Assembly: GCA_018292915.2 (NCBI GenBank)
Contig: JACVVK020000315.1
Coordinates: 300,001 to 364,000, forward strand
DNA length: 64,000 nt
Source: Batillaria attramentaria
Taxonomy: Eukaryota; Mollusca; Gastropoda; Batillariidae
Direction of reading: 5' to 3'
Notes under the pieces: generated by a model
The model's input: only the letters and a program-made list of their open reading frames with translations
Told to the model about the DNA's origin: nothing
Database searches by the model: none
In this document: positions 39,501-49,929 of the stretch, one piece after another
How the letters are laid out: each line of letters begins with the position of its first letter
Position numbering within the stretch: the stretch's first letter is position 1
Made by a program: the position numbers and the translations under genes

Positions 39501-42500
39501 CTGACATCACAGACCAATCCCCACGACTACAATAACACAGATCTCAGATTATGCGGATGGAAATGAAGTCAAAAGACCAGGTGATTCAGTGTTGACTGAA
39601 CTTCACCCGGAAATAGGAACAAAAACAACAACAACAATCTGGCATATTCTAGGCTGATGGTTGGAATACATGTATTTGTCATCATTTTATGAACAGTCAG
39701 ATACCTGGCAGGAGTTACTTCCCTTCAAGCCCAAATGTGTTCGACTACAGTAGTAAGTTAGAGTAACACTGAAATCTGTCAGGTTGAGGAAGAGTATACA
39801 TGTACCAAAACAGCAGCCAAATCTAAATGAACGGTGCGCAATGGAAGTCGCTCAGTAAAACTATCAAAAAAAAACTAACGACAGTGTGTGGGGGTTTCTT
39901 CTGTATTGTGAGCTGCATGATTGTGAGGAAGAGAATGGGAACGATTTGCTCTAGGGCATCGAACCACCCCCTACTGCTACCCTTCTCACACTATACTGTA
40001 TACACACCCCCTACTGCTACCCAGTGTACACTCTTCTCACACTATACTGTATACAGTTTGACAAGACAGGAGAACAGTGATGAACACAGAACAACCCACC
40101 ATCCGTACTGACACCAGTGACCCTCACTTGGTACAGTGCGCCCTTCAGGGGGTGCAAACACACTATAGATAATCATCTGCAGGGGGAGCAACTGTACCCA
40201 ACCTCTCCACTCTGCGAGGGTGATACCACCCTCGCTGCTACGAGCTAGGCAAAGGGTGAAATTGCCACTGTCCCTTGGATCGGGCTCTCGCAAGTTGAAG
40301 TCGCGTCAACATATCCAAACAATTGAACCTATCAGAAGATCATGCATTTTTTTTTCTCTGTGTGTGTTTGCATATCCAGTATGAGTGCGGGAGTACGCGC
40401 ACTGAGTCACTTTGTGAGAATTTTGTGCTATATTAATATATATATATATATAAGTACAATTCATTCTTCTTATTATTTAATCGGCTGTACTTTGTAATCG
40501 TTTTCTGGAAATCTGCCTTTTGATGAAAATGTGGAAAAACGGCCACAGATGACCAGACTGAAGATTAGGGTACAAAGTGAGTGGGGTACATTTGTTCCTC
40601 CTGCAAATGACTGGGGTGCACTTGGACCCCCTAGAGCACAAAGTCTACCAACTGAGCACCCGTGACAAACTGAGACCAACAGACGGACGCACACCACACA
40701 CCCACCCCCCTACTCCCTACCTACTGAAGACAACACCATCCCACCCGATCCCCAGCAAGACGGAGTCAAAAGTCAACACTGGTAGTGCCAAACTTCTTTA
40801 TCACCATATGCAAGCCAAAAACAATCCAACAAGTAATGGTTAACAATGGAATTACTCCTTTTTTGTAACTTATGAAGAAAATCCAGCTGCTAACCAAAAG
40901 CCTTCAAATGAATGCCATCAGCAAGTGCTATCTTTATTTCATTGTGTTCACATTAATTCTGAATAGCAAAGGAATTGTATAAAGGAATTTGCTGTGGATA
41001 CTGTAGTTATATAAACCATATTTGTAATATAAAATGGCCAAATAGTTTTTAAAAAGAAAAAAACAATCAAGATTTTTGTGCATCAGGCAAAGTACGCCAA
41101 TTTTAAGAACGAGGAGCCAAATGAAAGGTGAAAACCCTACACAACTGTATAAAAGATAGTGTAAGCTGCAGGCATAAAGAAAAACGTAAATATTGACCTC
41201 TTGTTCAATATAGATCTTCCAATATTTGCCGGCACTAGGAAATTGTTCCACAAGGCGTTCAAATGTGTCCCTGGCATTCTCTATTTTCCGCATCTGGAAC
41301 AAACCAATATGACACACAGTTTTGAAAATATTACTAACTATACTTGCGCATAACTAGCATAAATAAGGACCATACCTAGGACAAAACCAGTAACAATGTT
41401 TTAAAACCCCACCCGTAAAGGTATCCTAGATCCACAGCCACTATGAAAACTGTGGTGTTAAAAAAGTGTCTGCAGAGTACACAGTCAACCATCACTGCTC
41501 AAGTTTCCAGTGTCTCCAGCTCCTTTTAAAAAAAAAAAAAATGGCATTTACTGATAAAGTTTAATTTATGTCAGTTATGAACCTCTTGTATAATATGTTA
41601 GTTACCTGTGCATCCCTGATGAGCACACTCCAGGCTTCTGTGTCGTATGGATAGGCCTGGATTCTCTTCTCTGCCTTCACTATCTTGTCCGCAATGTACC
41701 CGACCTCCTGGCATCCAAAATCAAACGTAAAAATCAAGCTAGTAAAAGATTTTAAAAATTCAAGATCCAAATGTACACTAATCTGCCTATGCATAACCGC
41801 AGCAGTAAAGTGTTAAATCTTTTAAATGACAACAGTTGATGTGTATACCATTATGATCAACAGTTAAATTTCCTGACAAAATTACTAGTAATACAACAGC
41901 AATAAAACCAAGACTTCTGAGATGGTGATGCAGTCACACTCACAGTGCCTTTCATTTTCACGAGGGGTCCTACTAATTACCGAAAACAACCGAAAACAAC
42001 TCTTAATACGCCTAGAACGCAGTTAAAACATAGAAATAACAACACAAAAACATGATTAAAGGTGGAAAAAGAGGCATTAAACTAGTTTAAAGGAAAAAAA
42101 GTACTTATTCACTCCAAGAGAACACGACGAAATGAACGTGTCTCCCAAGGGAAGCGACTCTGGTCCGGACTGGTTATTTTCTGCAATATCACCTTTTTTT
42201 CCTTTCAGCTTTTTTTAAGGCCATTTTTTTCACCTTTAATCATGTTTGTGTGTTGTTATTTCTATGTTTGAACTGCGTTGTTTTCGGTTATTTTCGGTAA
42301 TTAGTAGGACCGTTTCACGAGCATATAAATTCAACCTATCTACCGATGAAATCTTACTCTTAGTTATAACATAAATTTCACTATTCACCCTATTCACCTC
42401 GCCATTCTTGAAGGTTTTTAATTTGTTTTGAAATTTTATCTTTTTTTTACCCTGACCTCCCAACCCCCACAGTTTCGGATTCGTATCTAGATCTGGATGC

Positions 42501-42923
42501 CGTAAGGCAACATTGCCAACACGCTTTTTTTTCTGGACGGTTTGACACAGGAGGGCGTATCTTTTGACTCCACTAGTTTACTCTCTTTCACTGATCCAAA
42601 CTAAAACGTTATACTATACAGTACAAATCCGTGCTGCAAAAACAAGAGCACAAGATCATACACGTAAAAGTATTTGGATCGAACACAGTTCTAAGAGTTT
42701 CGGCCTTTGTGAGGACGGTCAAATCGTGCTGTAGGGGAATTGGACACCGACACCGAACGTTACTAGTGCATCGAAGTACGTGAAGCCTGCAAGTATTTCG
42801 GCTGCACGTTCAAATTTGGTACATGTATTGTGCACGGAATCCACGGTGTCACGATGTGTAACGCCGTAGACTTTCTGTTCAACCTACCTCTGGCGGCAGT
42901 GTAGGTGCACCTGCCTGAGCCAT
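19464..42923 (-). CDS. CSTF3: Cleavage stimulation factor subunit 3 (CstF-77)
   Basis: Nineteen coding exons, in order: 42888-42923, 41606-41707, 41198-41293, 32323-32355, 31505-31704, 30923-31049, 30334-30492, 29688-29769, 28977-29203, 28415-28489, 27901-28044, 27607-27709, 27111-27180, 26714-26810, 24845-24949, 23628-23793, 23272-23366, 22929-22989 and 19464-19657. They sum to 2172 nt, 723 aa (human 717). CstF-77 is the scaffold of the CstF complex that binds the GU-rich element in mRNA 3' end formation. It has an N-terminal HAT-repeat superhelix (about residues 13-560; for example [49 protein letters not shown]). A proline-rich segment [11 protein letters not shown] (about 611-621) follows, then the C-terminal tail [12 protein letters not shown]. 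The proline-rich part matches the family's CstF-64/CstF-50 contact region. Intron 3 (8.8 kb) has a weak donor and a candidate intronic poly(A) site. The last exon seeds a large minisatellite. Confidence 0.97.
19620..22585 (+). repeat. About 95 bp minisatellite, about 31 units, seeded by the CSTF3 last-exon acceptor
   Basis: Units run ggccgtctgtaccgttagga ... ctacaacatgtaatg ... gtatgtcactgtaatgtcag; a few are about 88 bp through loss of taatgta. The first unit is the start of CSTF3 exon 19 with its acceptor (exon border 19657). The coding strand for [11 protein letters not shown] aligns to every unit, as does the flanking acatgttg(c/t)ag. About half the units keep the AG acceptor (ctac on the plus strand); the rest have lost it (caac). 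Confidence 0.95.
23041..23109 (+). repeat. CA microsatellite (CSTF3 intron 17)
   Basis: (ACAG) repeats then about 60 bp CA, about 50 bp upstream of the exon 18 acceptor in transcript sense. Confidence 0.93.
23412..23545 (+). repeat. CT/CA compound microsatellite
   Basis: CT run followed by CA with CG and GA interruptions, in CSTF3 intron 16. Confidence 0.9.
23890..24310. repeat. Dispersed repeat fragment and a duplicated segment around a CA microsatellite
   Basis: 23890-24000 resembles the dispersed family near 36655 (ctaggggggtccaggggcatgc). About 100 bp after cgtgtccaaac at 24015 is repeated, diverged, after the CA run (24143-24214) at 24217. Both copies contain caccgagtttagtccg. Confidence 0.7.
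25116..26615 (+). repeat. 60 bp minisatellite, 25 units (CSTF3 intron 14)
   Basis: Twenty-five units of exactly 60 bp, differing mostly at one position (ctgcag/ctacag), starting ctgtttggcctgtcaaatta. Because 60 is a multiple of three and no frame-wide stop exists, both strands stay open for over 1 kb. The resulting frames are not genes. Confidence 0.98.
27360..27605 (+). repeat. GA/CAGA-rich microsatellite (CSTF3 intron 12)
   Basis: Loose agagagacagacagac repeats on the plus strand, pyrimidine-rich in the transcript, reaching the exon 12 donor. Confidence 0.8.
28209..28372 (+). repeat. 32 bp minisatellite, 5 units (CSTF3 intron 10)
   Basis: Units ataagaattactctactctg with tgactacaagct linkers. 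Confidence 0.95.
28491..28596 (+). repeat. CA microsatellite next to CSTF3 exon 10
   Basis: The CA run starts two bases from the exon 10 boundary (28489), so in the transcript a long GU repeat forms the upstream side of the acceptor. Confidence 0.93.
29990..30228 (+). repeat. About 71 bp minisatellite, 3-4 units (CSTF3 intron 7)
   Basis: Units contain gtttgacacagtgattaaag and ctggctccacttccattaac. Confidence 0.92.
30540..30628 (+). repeat. GT microsatellite (CSTF3 intron 6)
   Basis: About 90 bp of GT with a few GC steps, followed by an ATT-repeat tail like those at 40434 and 48140. Confidence 0.93.
31155..31325 (+). repeat. About 86 bp direct duplication (CSTF3 intron 5)
   Basis: Two copies of a segment containing ctgctcattccatcctggta and gacgaacttcgtct. 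Confidence 0.9.
31915..32118 (+). repeat. 51 bp minisatellite, 4 units (CSTF3 intron 4)
   Basis: Units start agtatttgtatagtatcata. Confidence 0.95.
32580..32622 (+). repeat. CA microsatellite (CSTF3 intron 3)
   Basis: About 43 bp CA with one AA interruption. Confidence 0.9.
32820..33156 (+). repeat. 67 bp minisatellite, 5 units (CSTF3 intron 3)
   Basis: Units start tgatctctttcccagt; only one site (cgactg/tgactg) varies. Confidence 0.96.
33479..33553 (+). repeat. GT microsatellite (CSTF3 intron 3)
   Basis: Interrupted GT repeat. Confidence 0.9.
35069..35180 (+). repeat. Alternating GT and poly(G) blocks
   Basis: Three blocks of GT repeat followed by 14-17 G and cacgct; a small tandem duplication of a quadruplex-prone motif. 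Confidence 0.85.
35640..36480 (+). repeat. Dispersed repeat family copy with an 18 bp minisatellite inside
   Basis: Both flanks (35640-35735 and 36205-36480) belong to a dispersed family with signatures gggcatgctgcc, gcatgatttgaagtgcttca and gaggaggaaa. Between them, 35736-36200 is about 26 copies of an 18 bp unit (actctgcagtaagactaa). Related copies lie near 36655-36930, 37530-38070, 57465-57640 (inverted) and 59525-59605 (inverted). Confidence 0.85.
36655..36930 (+). repeat. Dispersed repeat family, second copy
   Basis: Shares ctaggggggtccaagggcatgc, ttcaggggaggaaacactt and agccaaaggtggaaat with neighbouring copies. No coding potential is seen, so the type of parent element is unknown. Confidence 0.75.
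37530..38070 (+). repeat. Dispersed repeat family, third copy, interrupted by a MITE
   Basis: Left part 37530-37751 and right part 37975-38070 join into one copy once the MITE and one 6 bp target duplication are removed (ggtgac + tttaca + tgcttcag). Confidence 0.8.
37752..37974 (-). mobile_element. Short TIR MITE, copy 2, with 6 bp target duplication
   Basis: A 223 bp element inverted relative to the copy at 14466, with the same cagcgatcgtcaaat ends. It is flanked by tttaca at 37746-37751 and 37975-37980. It sits in CSTF3 intron 3, inside another repeat. Confidence 0.92.
40390..40480 (+). repeat. SINE-like 3' tail module
   Basis: A gcgcactgagtcac ... tgctatatt ... ttcattcttcttattattta tail resembling 30630-30702. 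It is probably the 3' end of a short interspersed element. Confidence 0.4.
40933..40938 (-). terminator. Candidate intronic polyadenylation signal in CSTF3 intron 3
   Basis: AATAAA on the minus strand, 260 nt after the exon 3 donor (GAG|GTCAAT, weak). Reading through the donor stays open for 87 codons, and the stop TAA lies inside this AATAAA. T-rich and GT-containing sequence follows (ggcttttggttag, tttttcttc). Confidence 0.5.
41965..42312. mobile_element. Foldback MITE, copy 2, with 9 bp target duplication
   Basis: A 348 bp element of the same family as 11914. It is flanked by tttcacgag at 41956-41964 and 42313-42321. It lies in CSTF3 intron 1 and is shorter than its sisters through loss inside the right arm. 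Confidence 0.93.
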
Positions 42924-43110
42924 GTTGAATCCTGCGAGACAGCGTGGACCTTCGACTTAAAAGTCAGGCCAGTCTTCTCCCGGGAAGCAGCAAAATGTAA
43001 AAAACAATGACTATGCGTCGGTCTTACCTACATCTATACACATCTGCAACTTTACAAATGAAAAAAATACTACGATTTCTGACTGATCAACGAAAACACG
43101 CTTCCTACCC

Positions 43111-43138
43111 TCTCGCGAACTATCGGATAATCTCGCGA
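43111..43138. promoter_or_regulatory. Two TCTCGCGA motifs upstream of CSTF3
   Basis: TCTCGCGA at 43111-43118 and 43131-43138, exactly 20 bp apart, about 190-215 bp upstream of the CSTF3 ATG. The palindromic TCTCGCGAGA element is a known activator site of vertebrate CpG-island housekeeping promoters, bound by BANP. A partial NRF1-like gcgcatgc lies nearby at 43157-43164. Confidence 0.5.
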
Positions 43139-43527
43139 TAAATTGCATGCCACACAGCGCATGCCTGAGGTGTCTCTTCGGCAAAGTTCGGAAAACTAAA
43201 ATTAGCATCACGTGCCAAGAGTCGATCCACGATAGTTCAGTGGATTTGTGGCCAGCTTCCTGAATCTGGTCCATACGTTCGTAACTGGCCTTGCCTTCTT
43301 CCTATATGCCAGTCGTGCTCAAGGTTTTCAGTTTTTGCATTAGGCCTATATTTCAAAGTTTGTTTGGCTTGAACGACTTTGTGCAGACTGCTGCCAGGTC
43401 GGGTGTCAACTGACTCAGTGATGGCCGCGTCAGTTCTCATCGGTGACTGACCACCCGGCCGCGCTGGCCGGCACACGCGGGCAACTGAACACACTGGCAC
43501 GCATAATAAATAGTACTCAACTTCAGT

Positions 43528-43568
<41 letters not shown>

Positions 43569-43570
43569 TA

Positions 43571-44613
43571 CAGTGGCGTCGGAAGATGTAGAAGCAAATC
43601 TGTGCAATCTGGCGCATTCTGGGCGTGTTTATGGGTGGATTTCTATAAGCAAAATTTAGGTGTGAAAGACTTACAAACTATTCACAAGAAGTGAGGATGG
43701 GGGTGGCGAGGAAGAGAAATAGCTTGCTCTCTCTCCCGCCTGCTAATGAATGCTACCATTCCCTGAAGGGGGGTGGGGGGGGGGCACGGAAAAAAGGGGA
43801 TTGCTCTTTGGGCCCCCGTCTCATTGGGCCCCCGTCTCATTGGGCCCCCATGTCATTGGACCCCCACACTTTTTTTTTTTTTTTTTGTAGCAAATAATTA
43901 AGAAAACGTGTCATTGGGCCCCCGTCTCTTTGGGCCCCCGTCTCATTGGGCTCCTACACTTTTTTTGTTTATAGCAAATAATTAAGAAAACGTGTCATTG
44001 GGCCCCCGTCTCATTGGACTCCTACACTTTTTTTGTTTATAGCAAATAATTAAGAAAACGTGTCATTGGGCCCCCGTCTCTTTGGGCCCCCCGTCTCATT
44101 GGGCCCCCACACTTTTTTTTTTTTTTTTTAGCAAAATAAATAAGAAAACGTGTCATTGGGCATGATCATGTGTGTGATTTTCTCGTTTCACATGTACAGT
44201 GGAAGTGTTTTCAGTTGTGTATGATGATTCTGCCTCAAAGTAAAAACACAGAATAAACAATATAATCGTGTACCTACTTTGTATGTGTATACAATATATC
44301 TATTGGGATTTATGACAGGGGAGTCGCACACGGGAGGGACGGGGAGGCCATGGGTTCACCAAGTTTTTTTTCCTCCTCTACCAAGACCAAGATGAGGTAA
44401 CAGACACTTTAAACATGACTAAACTTCCTCCAACTCATTCAAGGGGCTGAACTCTGCCTTTTGGATAAGACGGGGGCCCAATGACATGGGGGCCCAATGA
44501 CACAGGGGCTTAAAGACATCATCCCGGAATAAGTCTTCGAGTTTAATTTTCCAACACCTTGCTCTGGAACTTACCTCTTTCCAAAATGCACACACGCACG
44601 CACACACACACTG

Positions 44614-44691
<78 letters not shown>

Positions 44692-44873
44692 CATGGGAGA
44701 GGGGGTGGGGGTGCATGGAAAGTGTCTTCGAATAATTGCTTCAGCCAGTGCCCTGATAACATTCTCTCCATGAAATCTGGAGCACTGGGACGGGGGTTCC
44801 ACAGCCGTTATACCCGCCCTCCCTCCTTCCCTTGCTGCACCCCACACTTTATTTATGACATGCGATTCACGCA

Positions 44874-44906
<33 letters not shown>

Positions 44907-45069
44907 ATGGAGTTGGAGAGACTAGAGGGGGGGGGGGCCCAAACATGCTAGTGCCCCCCTCAGCTGGGCAGATTTCTAGGGGGGCCTAGAGACCCTCAGG
45001 CCCCCCACTTTTTTCACAAGGGGGGCCTGTGCCCCCCTGCCCTCCTCCCCCCCTGTTCCGACGCCACTG
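43571..45069. mobile_element. 1.5 kb non-autonomous TIR element
   Basis: Perfect 14 bp inverted ends cagtggcgtcggaa, with the short direct repeat agata at 43566-43570 and 45070-45074. The interior has no transposase. It holds internal tandem repeats of cattgggcccccgtct (43815-44160 and 44465-44505), a CA microsatellite (44584-44690), a CT run and G-rich ends. The superfamily is uncertain; CAGTGGCG ends recall hAT. Confidence 0.75.
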
Positions 45070-45074
45070 AGATA

Positions 45075-46538
<1,464 letters not shown>

Positions 46539-46597
46539 ATCATGATGATTGTTGTTGTTGTTGTCTTTGTTTGATATGGCCGGCGAGGGTTGTTTTT

Positions 46598-46787
46598 GTT
46601 TTGTGTGTGTGTGTTGTGTGTGTGTGTGTGTGTGTGTGTGTTGTGTGTGTGTGTGGTGTGTGTTGTGTGTTGTGTGTGTGTGTGTGTGTGTGTGTGGTGC
46701 CGTGGTGTGTGGTGTGGTGTGTGTGTGTGTGTGTGTGTGTGTGTGACGGTCGGTGTGTGTGTGTGTGTGTGTGTGTGTGCCGGTGTG

Positions 46788-46816
<29 letters not shown>
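46598..46816 (+). repeat. GT-rich microsatellite block with TTG tail
   Basis: GT runs with repeated single-base slips, ending in eight TTG/GTT triplets. Confidence 0.9.
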
Positions 46817-46819
<3 letters not shown>

Positions 46820-47671
46820 TGTCTGGTTGCAGTGTTGTTGCACGGTCTTACTTTACTTGTGTTTTCGCTTGCCGGTCAGTTTCACCGACCGTGACTGACT
46901 GGTGTGGAGGACTGAAACAGAGAGTTTGTCTGATTTTTGGGTTTGCTTGTTCCCGCACCGCCGTGACTCATTGAGTCACTTTGCAGCGGCCCCTCATTGT
47001 CCGCATCTATATTCAGTTTGGTACTAGTAATCAAAACCGTCCGGGTCATTAGTAGGGATGAATGGGCACGTGTTTTTCAACATGACGATATCAGTTTTCA
47101 GACAATGAAGCCAAGATCAGTTGCAGCTGCTGTGCAGCGGCAGTGCTAGTGTGACTGAGACTGAAGCCGCGATCAGTCCTCACCACTGACAAACACTCAT
47201 TCAAATTTCAAGCCGCGCCGGCCGGCCACCACCGTATCAGTAGCGCGCCGCACCACTGAGAGCCATCAGTCACAGTTTCTCTCAGAATGAAACAAAGTAC
47301 AGCTGCAGCTGTCAGGCCCACGTCACCAGTTTTTGTCGCGGCACCAATATAGCCGAACGCCCCTCAGTGACTGCGAATTCACCACCGCGCTGCTGAAAAC
47401 TGAGCAGCCAGGCACCAATTAAGTTGTTCTCTAGTCGTCCAGTGTATATGTTACAGTGAATTTGTGTAATCAGGGATTTCATGAAATCCCTGAAATTTTC
47501 AGTAAGTTCATGTAATTACTGTTTCACTCGGGGATTTCATGAAATCCCTAAAATTTCCAGGGATTTCATGAAATCCCTAAGTTTTTGTCATGGTTTTTAC
47601 ACTATCTTACTGGCTGAGTTTAGTGAATTTGTGTAAGATCAGACAACCGGTGCCTAGACCCTGAAATTTCA

Positions 47672-48256
47672 CTCGTACCGGCCCCTGCAGTGTAGTGGTT
47701 AGCTCTTCGGACCATGGACCGGGAGACCCGGGTTCGAGTCCCAGCAGAGGCAAGAGACATTTTTCCTACCTAGGTCGGCTCCTACCCAGAGCAGGTGTGC
47801 TATGGGCCTAATGTGGAGGCCGTTGCCACACAGCCGTGATTCATCCACTTCACGGGTGCGACTTTCGGGATGTATGACACATCCTATGATGTGGATATTT
47901 ACACATCGGCACCGCAGGTGCCGTAGTTCCAGGGCCTGGTTAACTCCGGGATATTTATGACAGGAAGCGTGGAATGCAGCCCTGTCCCGCAGTCCCAAAC
48001 CACACGGACTTCCATAGCATCATCTTACCATCATCCTCATCTCCATCATCATCAGTGCACAATCATAATATTTTTTTAAAAATGTCCCAGCTTTCGTGCC
48101 CTCCGTGGATTCCACTCCATGACCTGGGAGGAACATCACTGAATAATAATAATAATAATAATAAATTGCTTTTATATAGCGCAGTATCCCAGTGGACGCT
48201 GGCAAAGAGTTAGGGCAGAAAAAAATCACTCGTAGATCAGATGACAAGTTCAGAAT
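47672..48256 (+). mobile_element. tRNA-derived SINE nested in the Ginger-like element
   Basis: A 585 bp insert flanked by perfect 21 bp direct repeats (47651-47671 and 48257-48277, starting tgcctagaccctgaaa). The head has box A-like tgtagtggttagctcttcg and box B gggttcgagtccc. A long body with a palindromic centre (ggcaccgcaggtgcc) follows. The 3' part contains an AAT repeat and a ttttatatagcgcag tail. The 21 bp duplication is typical of LINE-mediated target-primed insertion. The length suggests a composite SINE or a SINE with a long body. Confidence 0.8.
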
Positions 48257-48433
48257 TGCCTAGACCCTGAAATTTCAGTCTTAGCAGCAGCTCACCACAG
48301 CATTCTCACCATGTGACAACTCTGTACACAAACAGTAATTTCTTTTGACTGATGGAACTGCATGTTCACGAGGGTACACTAACACTGCAGTCTGCTACAT
48401 GTACTTACAACTGCCTACCACTCCACTGCAAGC

Positions 48434-48601
48434 ATGTCTCAATCCAGCACGGAAGAGACTTTCAAAGCGGAGCTATTTGCACGCTACCAAACACACCACA
48501 AATATCTGATTCCAAAAGAAGACTACTACAAACTCGTGGAGAGTGTGAAATCTGCTGCTGCTGGTGGTCAGAGAAAGAGCAGAACGACTATTATCTCCTG
48601 A
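48434..48601 (+). pseudogene. N-terminal remnant of a KRBA2/Ginger-type integrase ORF
   Basis: Opens at 48434 with MSQSSTEETFKAELFARYQT and continues YLIPKEDYYKLVESVK, then GGQRKSR. It ends at TGA 48599-48601. After KSR the neighbouring frame carries the expected continuation NDYYLLTK, so a single-base frameshift at about 48582 broke the frame; that frame also soon stops. The pattern matches my memory of the N-terminus of KRBA2-like integrase proteins that are abundant in invertebrate genomes. The integrase core is absent. Confidence 0.5.
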
Positions 48602-48894
48602 CCAAGTAAATTTGCTTCACGGAAGGGGGGAGGGGAAGGGTGTGTGTGGGGGGGGTGGGGTGGGTAGGGCAGAGACTCGAAAATTCTAACAACAGGGGAG
48701 CGGGGATTTTCATTATTCCATTTCAGTCCAAATACCTTTCACCTGAGGAGATCTATTACGTCATTTCCAGTATTTGAGGTACACATAAAATTATTCTGAC
48801 ATTTTCAGCACCAAGAATACGAGGGGACGAACAGATACTCTCGCCCCACCCACCCCTCCCCAAGTCCTACGCTAGTGCATGGTTTTCGAAGATG

Positions 48895-49320
48895 GATTTT
48901 ACTGTGACATCTTACACGTATGAGTTGCGCGAAATGTACTCGCTTGTTTTATCATTAAAAAAAAAACAAAAAAACTATGGTCATCGTACACGTATGAGTT
49001 GTGCGAAATGAACTTGCACATTTTTTCTTCTTTTACTGTAACTATCTTACATATTGGTTGCGCGAAATGTACTTGCATTTTTTATTTATTTTGTATCTTC
49101 TACTTGTGAGACCTTGTATGTTTTGTTTTATACTGTGGCTATCTTATATGTAGAGTTCTGTCAGATACACTTGCATGTATTTATTATTTTCACTGATTAT
49201 CTCAAATATTTGAGTTGTTCGAGATGTACCTCTATGTGTTTACTTTCTTTACCATGTCTGTCCTTAAAAAAAACCCACAAAAGATTAGTTGAACGGGATG
49301 CACTCGTGTGTTCGGCTTAA
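48895..49320 (+). repeat. Degenerate tandem repeat inside the Ginger-like element
   Basis: About six loose copies (roughly 70 bp) of a unit with cttacacgtatgagttgcgcg and aaatgtacttgcattttttt. Confidence 0.7.
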
Positions 49321-49507
49321 GAAAATTATGGGTCAGTGATTTCCTGAAATCCCTGGCCCTTGAAATCAGGGATTTCATGAAATCCCTGGAAATTTTAGGG
49401 ATTTCATGAAATCCCCGAGTGAAACAGTAATTACATGAACTTACTGAAAATTTTAGGGATTTCATGAAATCCCTGATTACACAAATTCACTGTAACATAT
49501 ATATTGT

Positions 49508-49680
49508 GTCCGGGGGAGCCGGGGTGGCCGAATGGTAGAGCGTTGGACTTCTAATGCTCTGGTCGTGAGTTCGTATCCCGGCTGGGGCCAAATATTTGTG
49601 CTGGCTTCTTCATAGTTGCCCCGTCTTTGATATCACCCTATGTGGTGGAAAAGGACGTTAAACCCCCAAACACCCCACCC
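49508..49680 (+). mobile_element. tRNA-derived SINE
   Basis: Head with box A ggtggccgaatggtagagcg and box B gagttcgtatcccgg, about 75 nt long and cloverleaf-like. The body ends in gtggaaaaggacgttaaacc, a 3' end shared by many invertebrate SINEs. It lies a few bases from the right end of the Ginger-like element. Confidence 0.75.
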
Positions 49681-49843
49681 ACCCGCCGTACAGCGGTCTC
49701 GGCCGGAGCGCGCGGCTCAGTGGACAGGAAAAACTTGACTCCACTGACGCTGATTGCGGCTAAACACGACTCGAACTTGAGCCGACACATCCTACAGTTC
49801 AGTCTGTCTCGTCCAGCGTGGCCGCCTGGCGTTCTACTTAATA

Positions 49844-49868
49844 TGTGTGTGTGTGTGTGTGTGTGTGT

Positions 49869-49928
<60 letters not shown>
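49844..49928 (+). repeat. GT microsatellite
   Basis: About 85 bp of GT with one CA step. Confidence 0.93.

Positions 49929-49929
<1 letters not shown>

Larger units (their letters stand above)
47449..49497. mobile_element. Ginger-like DNA transposon remnant with long palindromic TIRs
   Basis: Termini are inverted copies of about 130 bp (47449-47578 against about 49368-49497), starting tgttacagtgaatttgtgta. The flanking direct repeat is tata (47445-47448, 49498-49501). Each TIR contains three copies of the perfect 18 bp palindrome gggatttcatgaaatccc (left: 47473, 47531, 47560). Ends of form TGTNR, 4 bp duplications and long TIRs are features of Ginger transposons, whose transposase is a retroviral-type integrase. 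An integrase-like N-terminal fragment lies inside at 48434. A SINE is nested at 47672. The interior beyond 48602 is non-coding and low complexity, so the element is dead. Confidence 0.65.
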
